The notes under the pieces: model-generated
What the model saw: the letters and a program-made list of their open reading frames with translations, nothing else
Told to the model about the DNA's origin: nothing
Database searches by the model: none
Made by a program: the position numbers and the translations under genes
Part shown: positions 1 to 12,486 of the stretch, in pieces
Layout of the letters: each line of letters starts with the position of its first letter
Numbering within the stretch: the first letter of the stretch is position 1
Origin: Adenanthera pavonina
Lineage: Eukaryota > Streptophyta > Magnoliopsida > Fabales > Fabaceae
Direction of reading: 5' to 3'
DNA length: 64,000 nucleotides
Assembly (NCBI GenBank): GCA_026686845.1
Contig: JAIVEN010000010.1
Span: forward strand, 21,364,001 to 21,428,000

Positions 1-1086
1 CTTATGATGGGAAAGAAACTTAAATTAGGAAACTTTGTAAAGAAAATAGGACGATTTCATTCAGTTAAATGTTTTTTTTGGAATGACATTCAATTAAAGA
101 TCTTTCTTATTTTGAAATGTGTCCTAAAGAAAATAGGAAATTTTTGGCGTCCAATGTTATTGGGCATTTACTTTGTTAACATTTAACACATTTTGGAAAT
201 ATCGGATTCGGAGCCCGTTCCAGGAAAAACTATAGAGCAAATTAGATTTTTGTTATTTAGGTTCGTACAATTTGTCTTTTGCAATTTCTTTTTTCTTTTT
301 TGCCAGATTTTTGTAATTTCTTTCTAATTGTATAGGTTTTGATGGTTATAAATGATTGGAGTATTTCACTATTTACAATTTGTGAATAGTTTGTTCTCTA
401 ACTCTCTACATTTCTAATATTTTATATTGATTTACAATAAATTATAATATTTGCCTTAAATTCTTTTACACTTATACAACTTTATCAATTATTTATAAAA
501 TATTGATATAAAAAGACTTTTCTTGAAATAAAACCCTTATATTACATTTTAATTTAATTTTAAGTATTTTATCCAAAACATTTTTCATCAATCACTTTTA
601 TATATTTTTTTATGTAATATATAATTGAAAAATATTAAAAATGAGACTGCAAATAATATTTTTAAAATAATTCGGTATGATTATTTCATTCAAAAGAAAA
701 TTAGTTTTCATGAAATTTGAAACTGCAGAAAATTATTAGTTATATAGTAACCATATTTCATGTAATATATGTTAATTTTCATTTGATGTCCTTGAAGGGA
801 CTATGGAATATAGATTTTTTTTTCTTTTTTCATATTTTAAGTTATTGCATTTAACAATCTTCTCTTCGAAACTCAAGATATATGTTTTTCTTTTCCATTA
901 AAAACTCAAAATACATGTAAAAGGTATAGTAGCAGACACCATATAATTGCAGTTAAAAAATCTATGCTACTTTTTTTTTCCCCAAATATATGTGAGTGCT
1001 TCACTGGGATACTTGCTTAGATGGGTTTAGTGAGTGCATAATTTGGTTGGTACTATTGTAAGTGTCCATTTGATTTTTAGTTAGTC
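1..1086. other. AT-rich intergenic DNA without a gene
   Basis: The stretch is AT-rich with long T and A runs. Short open frames, for example 60 codons at 4-186, show no recognisable motif and look like chance. No RNA gene, repeat boundary or promoter could be supported. It ends at the AAAAT target duplication (1087-1091) of element A. Confidence 0.6.
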
Positions 1087-1091
1087 AAAAT

Positions 1092-2999
1092 TGTTAGGTT
1101 AGCTGGTCACCCAAGAGAACGGGTGAATTAAGTGATGCAAAATTTTTTCGCCCTTTTTAGATCATAGCCAAAGTTTACCAAATGTGTAGCAAAACAGAAA
1201 TGAACAAAGACGGTAGAGTACAACAATTAAGTAGAGAAGATGAAGAGCAATACACAGGACTTTATCCTAGTTCAGGCCAAACCATTTGGCTTACGTTCAG
1301 TCCTCAAGTCACCACTTGAGATCTTTCATTATATCCCATAGATTTGATCCAAGCACCTGTGAAGTCTTAGTACATCCCATAAGTTTCAATAGGCAATTGT
1401 GAAGCCACTCTCCCCACACCCTTACAAGATGTGTAAATCCCTTAGTGTTTGTTTCTGCATACTAAAATCCTACCTAGAATATGTCAAAAAGAAGGATTAC
1501 AAAAGAACTCTCTTTTAGAATAGATGATACAATGAAAGTTCACTGAGGTCGGTTTAATAATGATTGTTGACACAAAATGATTTTATGAATTAGAATAGCA
1601 TTTTGTCACAACTCACTTAAAATTGTTACACATAAGTTCAAATTAAGTTCCATTTATAGATTTATGGTGAAATTATTCATTAGACACAAAATCTATCCGT
1701 TAGACATAAGTTCTAGCCGTTACTTTGGTAAAAGAGCCGTTCAACTACCGCATGAAATGCATATGACAGAAGTTCTGCGAATAACCTCCTTAGGTTATGC
1801 GGATAACAGGTGACCGTTGACTCTTAGTTTTAACGTTAGACTTTGGTTATGCGGATAACCTAGTTAGGTTATACGGATAATGGTCATTCCAAAATGACTA
1901 AGTTTCAGCTTAGAATATTTTCATGAAAACCTACTTAGTTGTTTGAATAACGTCTCACAAACTTGGATACCTTTGAGGATTATTAGAATAACCTCTTAAG
2001 AAATTATTCCTTGTTCGAATAATATTTAATCAGTAAAAGCTAAGTTTTTGAAAAAAATAAGTTATCACGATAACTTCCCAATGTTATGCGGATAACGAAT
2101 TTAGCAAAAGGAGGTCCAAGAGTTCTGTAACATACGTTATACAGATAATCTCCCTTGGTTATGCGCATGACGGGTAGCACAGGACAAGTGACTTTTACTA
2201 TTAAACCCCTTATGCGAATATGGTAAGCACCTTATTCGGAAAATGAGCTAGATAGAAGTAAGGACATGGTACAGACCTTAGTTATGTGGATAATCTCAAG
2301 CCTTTTCATGAAAATGAAGAAAGAACACTTATAAACAACATTGAAATTGAGATTTTGTCCCTATAACTTCTAAGTTTTATGCGTATAAGATAAAACTTTT
2401 CATAAAAATCATTTTGAAAACATGAGCCAAACACAAAATTCATTTGTTAGCCATTATTTTTCAATTCTAACATATGTTAATAACATATTTACTTAATCTA
2501 ATATGTTTAAAACATATAGTAAATAAGATTAAGTAAGTTTCAGAGACCTAAGTGAGAACAACATATACCAAATGACTAGGTTTTCAAAGACTAAACTCTA
2601 CTTTCACATTGTCATTTCCTTTTTGGCTTGCTCCATGCTATTCTTCAATTCTTAGAACATTCTCTCTCTTCTTCTTTCTTGAGTGAGACACATGTTGATT
2701 TCCTTTTCTTTATTACAATGCTTACTTTTGTTACTTGGACCATCCTATATTTAATATATTACACTTACAAATTAAGTAGTTAGTCTAATTTATATATCCA
2801 ACTTGTATTATAAAATATAAAGCACAGTAGATATACTTGCACACAACATGATTTATGCATTATAAACTCAATTAAACACATGCTAATGCAAGTTTTACTT
2901 CTATAAGGAACATTATATATGTTAGACACATATGATACTTTTGTTCCTTATTTGTCTATATTTGTCATTATCAAAACTTATATTACATTAAATCTAACA
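1092..2999 (-). repeat. Element A 3' LTR
   Basis: This is a direct repeat of 8561-10482, 1,908 bp, starting TGTTAG and ending CTAACA on the plus strand. Read in sense (minus) direction it shows an array of GGTTATGCGGATAACC-like units (about 2300 down to 1790). A cluster of AACGG boxes follows (about 1750-1695), then a TATA-like TATAAATG (complement of 1651-1658). It differs from the other LTR by many substitutions and small indels, so the insertion is not recent. Confidence 0.9.
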
Positions 3000-3219
3000 A
3001 TCTCCTCCTTTTTTATGATGACAAATTACTAGTGAAAAATATGCCAAATGAATGATTAACACATATAATGCAGTTCAATTCAGATAATTCTAGATTTAAC
3101 CACATGCATATTTTTCACCTAACTTCTCCCCCTATTTGACATCAACAAAAAAGTTTAAAGAATAACAAGTAATTTTCCCCCCTGTTTGGAAAATTGTACC
3201 AGTAAGTACGAACGTTTGG

Positions 3220-5556
3220 TGTAACATCCTACCTCCTGACACCTCTAGACTTGACCAAAAACTTTAAAAACCAACCAAACATAGTCCAAAAAACTCAAAA
3301 CAACTCTTCCAAACTTCAAACAGCGAAAATGAACCCCAAAACACCCAAAAACTGGGCTAGGGCCGCGGCCGCTACAGTACCGCCACAGCTCTGGCCTTCC
3401 TTGTTTTGCATCGATTCTGGCCTCTCTAGCGTCACGGCCTGGACACTGGAGCCGTGGCGCCCCATGTTGGTTTCCATACCAGCAAAACTCAACACTTGGG
3501 ATGAACTTCCGATGCTCATAACTTTATGCTCTGACCTTCGATTGACTTGATTCTAACTCCTATAAGTCAATCTAGTCTCAATCTATCCATAGACACCACT
3601 TTCACCTTAATCCAACACCATATAGAGATTCTGGACCCCTGATACCGTTTTAGCCACTTATTGACCAAAACTCACCACTAACAACCTTCAATTGCCACCA
3701 AAGGCAACTGGTCACTCCGAGACCATTCATACTAGTCCAAAACCCTCAAACCAACTCATCCAAAAAGGTTTCACCTCAAAGGAGTCACTCCTCTGAGATT
3801 TGACCCCTTGGAACCCTGACATGACAAAATGGGCTACAGGCCCTAAAACACACCAATCAGGCCCAAAACCAACTTTCATCATACAACATACATAACCGTC
3901 CATACAACCATCCATACAATCCATATCTATAACCATACATCCATTACAAAACCTTCTATCCTACTTGGCATAAGTTACATATCCAAAATACACACACAAA
4001 ACTACATAGACCTAGTATTCCCACGTCTACTGCTACTCCCTCGGCTTCTTAGGACTAGTGCCAAAATCGTCACCTGAGAGATTAGTTCATGGGAGAGGGG
4101 TGTAAGACAATGTCTCAGTAACCAAGGACAACCACATATACACACACATATATATACATCTCATACAACTCATGAATGCAATGTGCAACAAATGGAATGG
4201 ATGTCTCCCCTGCACACAACTAGAACCACGGGCTATCGTCATAATAGGACATTTCATATAGGTAATTCCCTTCTAACAGTCGATGAAGACTGATTCTGGG
4301 ACATCACCAAGCTCACCTCTCATTAGTGCGCTTGGCCAAAGGTAACACTAATGTTTGGACTGTGGCTCTCCTTCCTCTTTCCCACCACGAATTGGCAGCG
4401 ATTTAGGGAAGGTGCAGTCCACTACGTGCATTTCCCCTCTTGGCCATAGGAGGCGATTTAACCGCAGGGATCCCATCCTTATCCTCCCTAACATATATAT
4501 TCCATCTTTATCATCCCTAACATATATCATCATATAGCATATCGTCACATCTCATATCGTCATCACCACCCGATCCACCATATATCGCAATCTCATAATG
4601 CCATGTGGTGATGCTCATGTATCATCATATCATTATCATCATCATATCACAATATCATATATGCATCATGTTATGTCATGTCAATATCATCATCATAATC
4701 ATCGTCTAGCTATGTGCATACCACGATATATATAGAAACAATACACACAAACACATCAATATTGTGGTATGAAAGAAACATGCATATATACATAAATATA
4801 TGTACTATCATATCATACAAACAAACAAACAAACAAACACCCAGTTACCTTAGGTTGTCAATATCATGCTCACACGAGTTCCACAAACTTCTCAAATTGC
4901 CCAAGACGCTTGAACCCCTCTCGGATAACCAAAAAACCTTTATAATAACACAATTCTTCCATGAACACAATATACCATTAAACCAAACATCACAATTCAA
5001 CCACTTTAACCTAACCCCAGGTTCCAACACCGCTTTCATGCATCAATAAGCTCTTGGGGACCATTCAAACACTACTCAAACATAACCTAGGGTTAAACTC
5101 AAATCATACATAAACCCTTCAAACTCACATCCAAGCAACAAGAACACTAAAATACACTTTCTTAACCCAATTTCATCCATTTCAATCGGTGGATTTCGGC
5201 CAGAACCAAAGATCCAACCTCAAAACTGAAAAACCCCAATTTTAACTGAAGAAAAATGGAGAGGGAGGAGTAGAGAACACTTACCAACTTGAATCCAAAC
5301 TCTTGAGGTCCGAAAATCACTCCCAATGGCCTAATCCAACAAGCCCTAGCTGAGCTCCCTTGGTTCTCCTCCGTTTTCTTCCTTTTCCTTTCATCTGAAA
5401 TGATTCGAATTTAAACAAAATTCCTTATCCTCGCTGCAGCGACTCTACTTCTCACTGCGGCGTGGAGCTCTTTTAAACTCCACTTGAACCTTCCTCCGTC
5501 TTGTTTTCCTCCGGTTCTACACACCATGCCAAAACAAAGTCATGAGGGGTGTTACA
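3220..5556 (-). mobile_element. Solo LTR of a Ty3/gypsy-type element, nested in A
   Basis: On the minus strand the unit begins TGTAACACCCCTCATG and ends GATGTTACA, so it has 7-bp TGTAACA terminal inverted repeats typical of gypsy LTRs. The flanks TTTGG (3215-3219) and TTTGA (5557-5561) match at four of five positions, consistent with an aged 5-bp target duplication. The 2,337-bp interior has no gag or pol. It includes a low-complexity CATAT/ATCATC-rich stretch (about 4500-4730) and a (CAAA)n run near 4822. Recombination between two LTRs of a full element would leave exactly this. A DNA transposon with short inverted repeats is the less likely alternative. Confidence 0.7.
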
Positions 5557-6614
5557 TTTGAGATTGTTTCAAGCACTTAGAAAAGCACAAACTGAAATGC
5601 AAATTATCATCAAAACTTATTATGCACTTCATGTTCAGATTCTGCTAATTCTTACTGATATCAAACTTGATACCAATTGTTACCAACCATTTTCAAAATT
5701 GATACCAATTGTTAATGATATTAAAACTGATATAAGTTGTTATTTGAAACTATTATGATACCAACTGTTATGATGTTTCGTGTTAAGATGATCATGATAT
5801 GCACACATCACAAGAGGTATCCGAGAGTTGAAGAGTTGTTGCTTTCTTCCTTTAGGATCAATGAGAGATTAAGCAACCAAAACTCCTCTCAACAAAATAG
5901 GGTGAGCTAAAGTATAAATAATTTGATTTCAATAAATGCTCCCCCTTAACCTATGCATTTCATATGATAAAACCAAGAAAGTATAATGCAATAGGTGAGC
6001 ATGTTCATACAAGAGCAAATGATTGTGATTATTCTTTTAAACTAGAAAGAGCCTTTATGAAATCGTTACATGTAAAGTTATAAGCCCTCTCTAAATACGA
6101 ACATCTACTCAATTATCTATGCTTTTCATATCATTAATCTGTAAGTAAGGAAGATTATGAAAAGCAAACATGTTTGGTTATGCAAATAAAGAAATGGATT
6201 TGCACAAATATTGAACTTCACAGTAAGTATCAGCAGATTTAGATAGTTCATTTTTTTTAACAAGGATCATACTTTATTTTAATAACCTTATGTTTTAGCA
6301 CCAACCAAGTATAAATGAAAACTTGTTAAACACTTACAAATCAATTTTGGTTAATAGCTAATTTCTTCCATTTTTAGTATGATTCCAATTAAGCACATCA
6401 AATACCCTATCTTTGTGAGGTTTTCACCATTTAGCTCAAGGAGTACCTGCAAAAACCAAGGGAAAATCTTTTTCTTTCTTTGGTACCCTTTCTGACTTGG
6501 ATCCACTAATGATTAATTTAAATATTATAAAGCACATATAGAACTAGAGTTCAAACTTACCCAAATACATATAACGTAATAATTAAAAAGGGTAAGGGTA
6601 GAGGTTACCAAAAC
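5557..6614 (-). other. Element A untranslated region after gag
   Basis: No coding potential is seen. On the minus strand this begins right after the gag stop. It contains TTTTTGCAG-GTACTCC near 6450, matching the block found after the pol stop in D (about 39830), F (about 54170) and E. Near 5940 it has a GGGGGAGCA block matching the sequence before the LTR of D and F. So pol and the extra ORF are missing here. It continues beyond the nested solo LTR at 3000-3219. Confidence 0.6.
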
Positions 6615-8507
6615 TCATTTCCTTGTTATTTTTGGCTTGTATGCAATGCAGTGTTGCTCATATCTTCCTTTTGCAAACAGGCTATTGCCTCTTACGTTTT
6701 TCCTTTTTCTCTTCTCAAGGTGAGTGATTTGACTTTCATTTGATTTACTTCCTTGAGATGAGTGAGAAGATTGCTTCCCATGCTTCTCCTTGTGACTTGC
6801 AATTCTAGTTTTAGAGTTTTGAGAAGCTTTTCTTTTTAGCATTCTATTTCTTCCACCAATATGTTCTTCCTTGGGTTTGTTCTGCACATATGAAACACTA
6901 GAAGAACATTTTGGTATCCACTTATTTCTGGGTCTAGGAGGGTTAGTGGTATTCTCTGAAATCCATTTCATACTTTTGCACAAGCCACATTTCCTTATAT
7001 TGCACACATAAGCTATATGACCATTTTGACTACAATATGTGCATGATGGTGAGCTAGACATTACAGTAGGTACAAAGAATTTCGTACAACATTTATTTTT
7101 CTCCTTGGACTCACTCCTATAGCCAACACCTAATTTGTCAAACACAAAATTCTGTTTACCATGTGAAATCTTCAACTTATCCTTTTCTCGGGTGAAATTG
7201 GCTATAACTTTAATCAACTCCTCTTTTTCTCTATTTAATTTTTCACATGCATCACAAGAGAAAGTGTGTGAGTGGGTTTCACAACTATTCTCTAAATCAT
7301 TTATTTTCTGTTTAAGTGATTCATTTTTAATCTTTTCCAATTGTAATTCATTTTCTGAGGAAATTATTTTCTTTTTACTGAGTGCAAGTGTTTTAGCTAC
7401 TCTAATTAGTTCATCATGCATTTTATTGTAAGTATCTTGCATCTCATCAATAGAAAATTCAGAATCAAATTTGGAGTCAGAGTTTGATACCTTATAATTG
7501 GATAGTGCCATCAAGCAATGATAGGTATCCTCATCTTCATCTAAACTGTTACCCCAGATTACAGAGATATATGCCGCTTTAGCCTTTTTACTTTTCTTCT
7601 CTACACATCTTCCTCCTTGCCTCATTGGATTCAGCTTACTTGTATGACATGAGTACTTTTGTTTCTGAAAATCCTTCTTTTTGATGTTGAGGAATGTGCC
7701 AAATTTGTTGATCAATTGTTTCAACTTGTCCTCCTCATTATCACTGCTGCTATCATCACTTTCATCATCAGTATTATCATCTTCTAAGCTCTGTGATGTA
7801 GTAGATTTGAGAATAAGTGCTTTCCCTTTGTTTTACTACTCCCACAGAAGGTCAAGTTTTCCTTCATGTTCAATAAGGCTCCCAAATAGTGCAGTGACAG
7901 ACTGATATGATGTCCCTCTTATTTCTTCAATTGCTGTCACTTTGGGTTGCCATTCTTTGGCTAGAGCTATAAGTATTTTGCATACTTGCTCGTTCTGTGT
8001 ATAGTTCTCTCCCAAAGCTGCTAGATGATTAACAATGTGAGTAAAATGAATTTGAAATTCATTGATAGGCTCACCATTGTTTATCTTGAAGGCTTTATAT
8101 TCAGCTGTGAGAGAGTTGAGCCTGTTTTTCTTCACTCCCTTGGTTCCGTCATGAGCAATCTCCAGAGCATCCTACATTTCCTTTGCTGTGTTGCAATTTC
8201 ATACTTTGAAGAATTCATCTTCTGAAAGAGCACTGACCAATGAGTGCTTTGCCTTGAAGTTTAGCAGGATTCTTCTCTTATCTTCATAATCCCATTCTGC
8301 TTCTAGCTTCTCTCTGTATGTGCCATCATTTTGTATCTTCTTTACCATAAAATCACCTTTCTGTATAGCAGACTAGATGTCTAGGTTTATGGATTGAAGG
8401 AATATTTGCATCTTCATCTTCCAGTATCCATAGTATTCACCATTAAACCCTGGAGGTTTGTTGACATTGTTCCCCTGTGGCAGTATGTTCCCTACAAAGC
8501 CAGCCAT
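6615..8507 (-). pseudogene. Broken gag of element A
   Basis: Reading starts at an ATG at 8507 giving MAGFVGNILPQGNN, close to the gag starts of D and F. The frame is broken by stops, for example a tryptophan position turned TAG near 8373 and others near 8175-8200. It is open again at 8135-7836 and from 7724 to 6615 (369 codons). The first zinc knuckle seen in D/F is degenerate here. The second survives as CTYCSQNGHIAYVC. Between them is a Lys/Glu-rich, coiled-coil-like stretch. Gag packages retrotransposon RNA in cytoplasmic particles. This copy cannot make a full protein, and no pol follows it. Confidence 0.8.
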
Positions 8508-8546
8508 CTTGCTCTCGGATGATTAGATCCTTTGCTGGGAGTCCAA

Positions 8547-8558
8547 GCTTTGATACCA
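8547..8558 (-). promoter_or_regulatory. Element A primer binding site
   Basis: The minus strand reads TGGTATCAAAGC two bases inside the 5' LTR edge. It differs at one position from the TGGTATCAGAGC seen in D and F, which pairs with the 3' end of initiator-Met tRNA. It fixes the minus orientation of element A. Confidence 0.8.
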
Positions 8559-8560
8559 AT

Positions 8561-10482
8561 TGTTAATTTGACTGGTCACCCAAGAGAGGGGGTGAATTGG
8601 GTGATGTAAGATTTTCGTTCTTTTTGGATCACAGCCAAAATTCACCAGATGTGCAGCAAAACAAGGATGAAGGAGAGGGTGGAGTACAACAATTAAATAG
8701 AGAAGATGAAGAGCAATACACAGGACTTTATATTGGTTCAGCCCAAACCACTTGGCCTACATCCAGTCCCCAAGTCACCACTTGAGATTTTTCACTATAT
8801 CCCACAAATTTGATCCGGGCACTTGTGAAGTCTCAATATATCCCACAAGTTTTATTAGACACTTGTGAAGTCACTCTCCCTACACCCTTACAAGATGTGT
8901 AAATCTCTTAGTGTTTCCCCACACTAAAATTCTACTCAGAATATGTCAAAAAGAAGGATTACAGAATAAGAACTCTCTTTTAGAGTAGATGATACAATGA
9001 AAGTTCACTGAGGTGGGTTTATAATGATTGCTAACACAAAATGATTTTATGAATTGGAACAACATTTTGTCATAACTCATTTAAAATTGTTACACATAAG
9101 TTCAAATTAAGTTTCATTTATAGATTTATGGTGAAACTATTCATTAGACACAAGATCTATCCGTTAGACACAAGATTTATCCGTTAGACACAAGTTCTAG
9201 TCGTTACTCTAACAAAAGAGCCGTTCAACTACTGCATTAAATCGTATGACAGAAGTTCTGCGGATAATCTCCTCAGATTATGTGGATAATAGGTGATCAT
9301 TGGCTTTTAGTTTCAACATTAGACTTTGGTTATGTGAATAACCTAGCTAAATTATGCGGATAACGGTTATTCCAGAATGACTAAGTTTCATCATATGAAC
9401 ATTTTTATGAAAACCTATTTAGTTGTTCGAATAACTTCTCACAAACTTGGATACCTTTACGGATTATTAGAATAACCTCTTCAGATGTTATTCCTTGTTC
9501 GGATAATATTTAATCAGCACAAACTAAGTTTTTGAAAAACATAGGTTATCAGAATAACCTCCCAAGGTTATGTGGATAACGAATTTAACAGAAGGAGGTC
9601 AAAAAGTTTTGTAACATACGTTATGCAGATAACCTCCCTAGGTTATGTGGAGCACAGAACAAGTGACATTTACTGTTAAGCCCCTTATGCAAATAAGGTT
9701 ATCAGAAAAATGAGCTAGACAGAAGTAAGGACATGGTGCAAGCCTTAGTTATGTGGATAATCTCAAGCCTTTTCATGAAAATGAAGAGAGAACACTTAGA
9801 AACAATATTGAGATTGAGATTATGTTCGCATAACTTCTAAGTGTTATGTACATAAGATAAAACTTTTTATGAAAATCATTTTGAAAACATGAGTCAAACA
9901 TAAAATTCATTTGTTAGCCATTATTTCTCAATTCTAACATATGTTAATATCATATTTACTTAATCTAATATGTTTAAAACATATGGTAGCAAAATTAAGT
10001 AAATTTCAGATATTATAACCACCTCAAGACCTAAGTGAGAACAAAATATATCTAATGACTAGGTCTTCAAAGACTGAACTCTACTTTCATTTGGTCAATT
10101 CTTTTTTGACATGCTCCATTCTAATCTTCAATTCTTAGAACATCCTTTTTCTTCTTCTTTTTTGAGTGAGACACATGTTGATTTCCCTTTCTTTATTCCA
10201 ATGCTTATTTGTGCTACTTGGACCATACTGCATTTAATATATTACATTTACAAATCAAATAGTTAATCCAATTTATATATCCAACTTGTATTATAAAACA
10301 TAAAACACCGTGGATATACTTGCACACAACATGATTTATGCATTATAAACTCAATTAAACACATGCTAGTGCATGTTTTACTTCTATAAAAAATATTATA
10401 TATGTTAGACACAAATGATACTTTTGTTCCTTATTTCTCTATATTTGGTATCATCAAAACTTATATTACATTAAACTTAACA
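8561..10482 (-). repeat. Element A 5' LTR
   Basis: A 1,922-bp copy of the left LTR, with ends TGTTAA...TTAACA. Read in sense direction it has the same order: imperfect GGTTATGCGGATAACC-type units (about 9860-9260), then a run of AACGG boxes including tandem TCTAACGGATAGATCTTGTG-like units (about 9230-9150), then a TATAAATG-like box near 9118. It would have been the promoter of element A. Confidence 0.9.
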
Positions 10483-10487
10483 AAAAT

Positions 10488-12100
10488 TAAGTTTTCGTAA
10501 AATTAATTTTGCAATGTGGTTATGGTAAAAATTGATTTTGAATTGACATGTTTATATTTGGATGATTTATTTAAAAATTTGTTTTGACAAAAATGATTAT
10601 GTTTGGATAATTTTAATAAAAAACACTTTTAGTGCAATAATTCTTTCCCAACTTTTAATAAATAATCTTTTTCCAATATCTATTTAATAAATATATGTGT
10701 ATGTATGTTTGTCTAAAAAATTAAAAGTTTAAAATTATTTTTTAGTATTTTATTTTCTTTATTTTCATCATTTTGACTCATAATTTTCCTTTAAATTGAG
10801 TTCAAACTCTATCCCATGACTAATTTAGTTTTCTTAAATTAAAATTTAATTTGTATTTATTTAATTGAGAACATAATTTATCTAATATAACATTTTTTTA
10901 CAAGTTATGATTCATGAAAATTAAAATTTTGAATAGTCATTTTAATCATTAAATTGGAGAAATTTTATAAAAATTTTATTTTCTCAGTTTTCTCTTTTTT
11001 TTTTTCTTTTTTTTATTGGTTCATTTTTATATGACTTTATTTTAATTGATCCACCCCACCTCCTTTCCAACTAATTTCACTCAATCAAACAAGCTTTTGG
11101 ACCACCCCCATTCTTTTTTTCTCATGATCAATGAGGTGAGGAACGAGTGTAGATATGAGTTTGTTGCGAAAATAAATTTCTTCCAATGATCAGTAATAAA
11201 TACATGCTGATCATGATGGCAATAGAGGAAGAAAAAGGAGAAGCAGTTGGGTCTTTGCTTATGGGAGAATTTAGTTCTGGAGCCAAAATGAGTTTCTAAC
11301 ATGAATGAATCTTGACACCCAAACACATCAGAAAAGTAGCAAAACTCATTTTGGGACGTATACATGGTTTTTAACGTGTAAGTCAATAGACCCCAAGTTA
11401 GTAGTGGTGCTCGTTACTGCTCATTCATGAAGTCATGTGCTCAAGAATTGCGGCGTAGTGGTTTAACATTTAATTATATCTTAAAGTTGGATCATAAAAT
11501 TATAGAATGCATATTTTTTTAAAAAACCATTTGTAAAAATTTACTTTTAATTATATTTTTTAATTTATATGAATTAGTTATTTGTATCTTATTATATGAT
11601 CCAAAATAGTTTCTAATAAATATATAAAAAGCCACATTATTCACATTTTAATGAGGATAACCTATCACATGTAATTTCATGTACGGCCTACCATCTAATT
11701 CTTATTGAAATTAGAAAAAGAACTTTTTTTTATTATTCTCATGAATTCTTTTGAAAAATAAAAAAATTTCAAAATTCTTATGTTATTCCACTTTTTCAAA
11801 CACTTTCAAAAAATAAAATTTCATTTTTTCTAATAAAAAGAATAAAATATTAACATGAAACCCCAATCCCATGTTAAGCCCTTTTTTTTTTACTCTGAAA
11901 ATAACATGAAGAAAACCCAAGAAGGGTTGGACCAGAGGGACGGGAGCTGGTTGTCAAAGCAGATTTTATTTACAACAGGGATTTGAACATTGGAGACACC
12001 CTGAGAGGTTTAGCGAATCAAAATTAGTCATGGGTCTTTATAGCCAATGGATACCGGATGCTTAAATAGTTATAATAAAAAAAAAAGAGAAAAACATGAA
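10488..12100. other. Intergenic DNA upstream of the PPR gene
   Basis: About 1.6 kb of AT-rich DNA with long T/A runs. A 101-codon minus-strand frame at 11081-11386 has no recognised motif and was not accepted as a gene. No RNA gene or repeat boundary was found. Confidence 0.55.
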
Positions 12101-12139
12101 AAATTTTTCAATCACTTGTTCTTTTATCGGCCACCATAT

Positions 12140-12486
12140 TGTTCACTGCGCAGCGCAGACCACTACGGGTAATACGGCGTCGTTCGGCTGATGCAATCTA
12201 GTCACTCACTGGCTACCGTCTTCCTCGTTTTCTGATCTGGGAACTGCTCGGGCTAAATGGCACTCTGTGCAGGAAGCTGCGGTTTTTTTTTTTTTAATAT
12301 AAGAAGCGACGGAATTTTTGAAGAAGAAAGAACCAACGAAGAAGAACAGATTAGAGCGAAGGAGAAGAAAAGAGAGTAAGAGATAAAGAGTAGTTGAGAG
12401 AGAAAGCTTCGGAGGGAGAAGTTGAGTGGCGAGATAGAAAGAGCAAAGCATAGCCGTAGGAGCTTAAAAGATTGGAACCCACTTCA
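12140..12486 (+). promoter_or_regulatory. Promoter-proximal region and 5' UTR exon of the PPR gene
   Basis: GC content rises here (ACGGCGTCGTTCGG near 12174), followed by a TAATATAAG stretch near 12295 that could serve as a TATA-like element. A GA-rich leader (about 12310-12430) of the kind common in plant 5' UTRs comes next. The exon ends at CA|GTAAGT, donor at 12487. The transcription start is not fixed from sequence alone. Confidence 0.5.

Larger units (their letters stand above)
1092..10482 (-). mobile_element. Element A: SIRE-like Ty1/copia retrotransposon, pol-deleted
   Basis: Two LTRs (1092-2999 and 8561-10482) flank an internal region read on the minus strand. The element is bounded by an exact 5-bp duplication AAAAT at 1087-1091 and 10483-10487. 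LTR ends are TGTTAR...YTAACA. A primer site resembling initiator-Met tRNA lies beside the right LTR, and a purine tract (minus strand, about 3000-3016) lies beside the left LTR. The internal region holds a decayed gag (8507-6615). After gag it passes straight into sequence that in sister elements D-F lies after pol: a GCAG-GTACTCC block near 6450 and a GGGGGAGC block near 5940. Protease, integrase, RT, RNase H and the extra ORF are all absent. A 2.3-kb gypsy-type solo LTR sits inside. Copia/SIRE assignment rests on gag similarity to D and F, which do have copia-order pol. Confidence 0.9.

Noticed and set aside
3251..3550. 99-codon frame with GC-richer sequence
   Set aside because: It lies wholly inside the gypsy-type solo LTR. 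A frame on the opposite strand covers the same bases and neither resembles a known protein.
11081..11386. 101-codon minus-strand frame upstream of the PPR gene
   Set aside because: No recognisable motif, low-complexity Phe/Ser-rich composition, and no partner exon or promoter signal.
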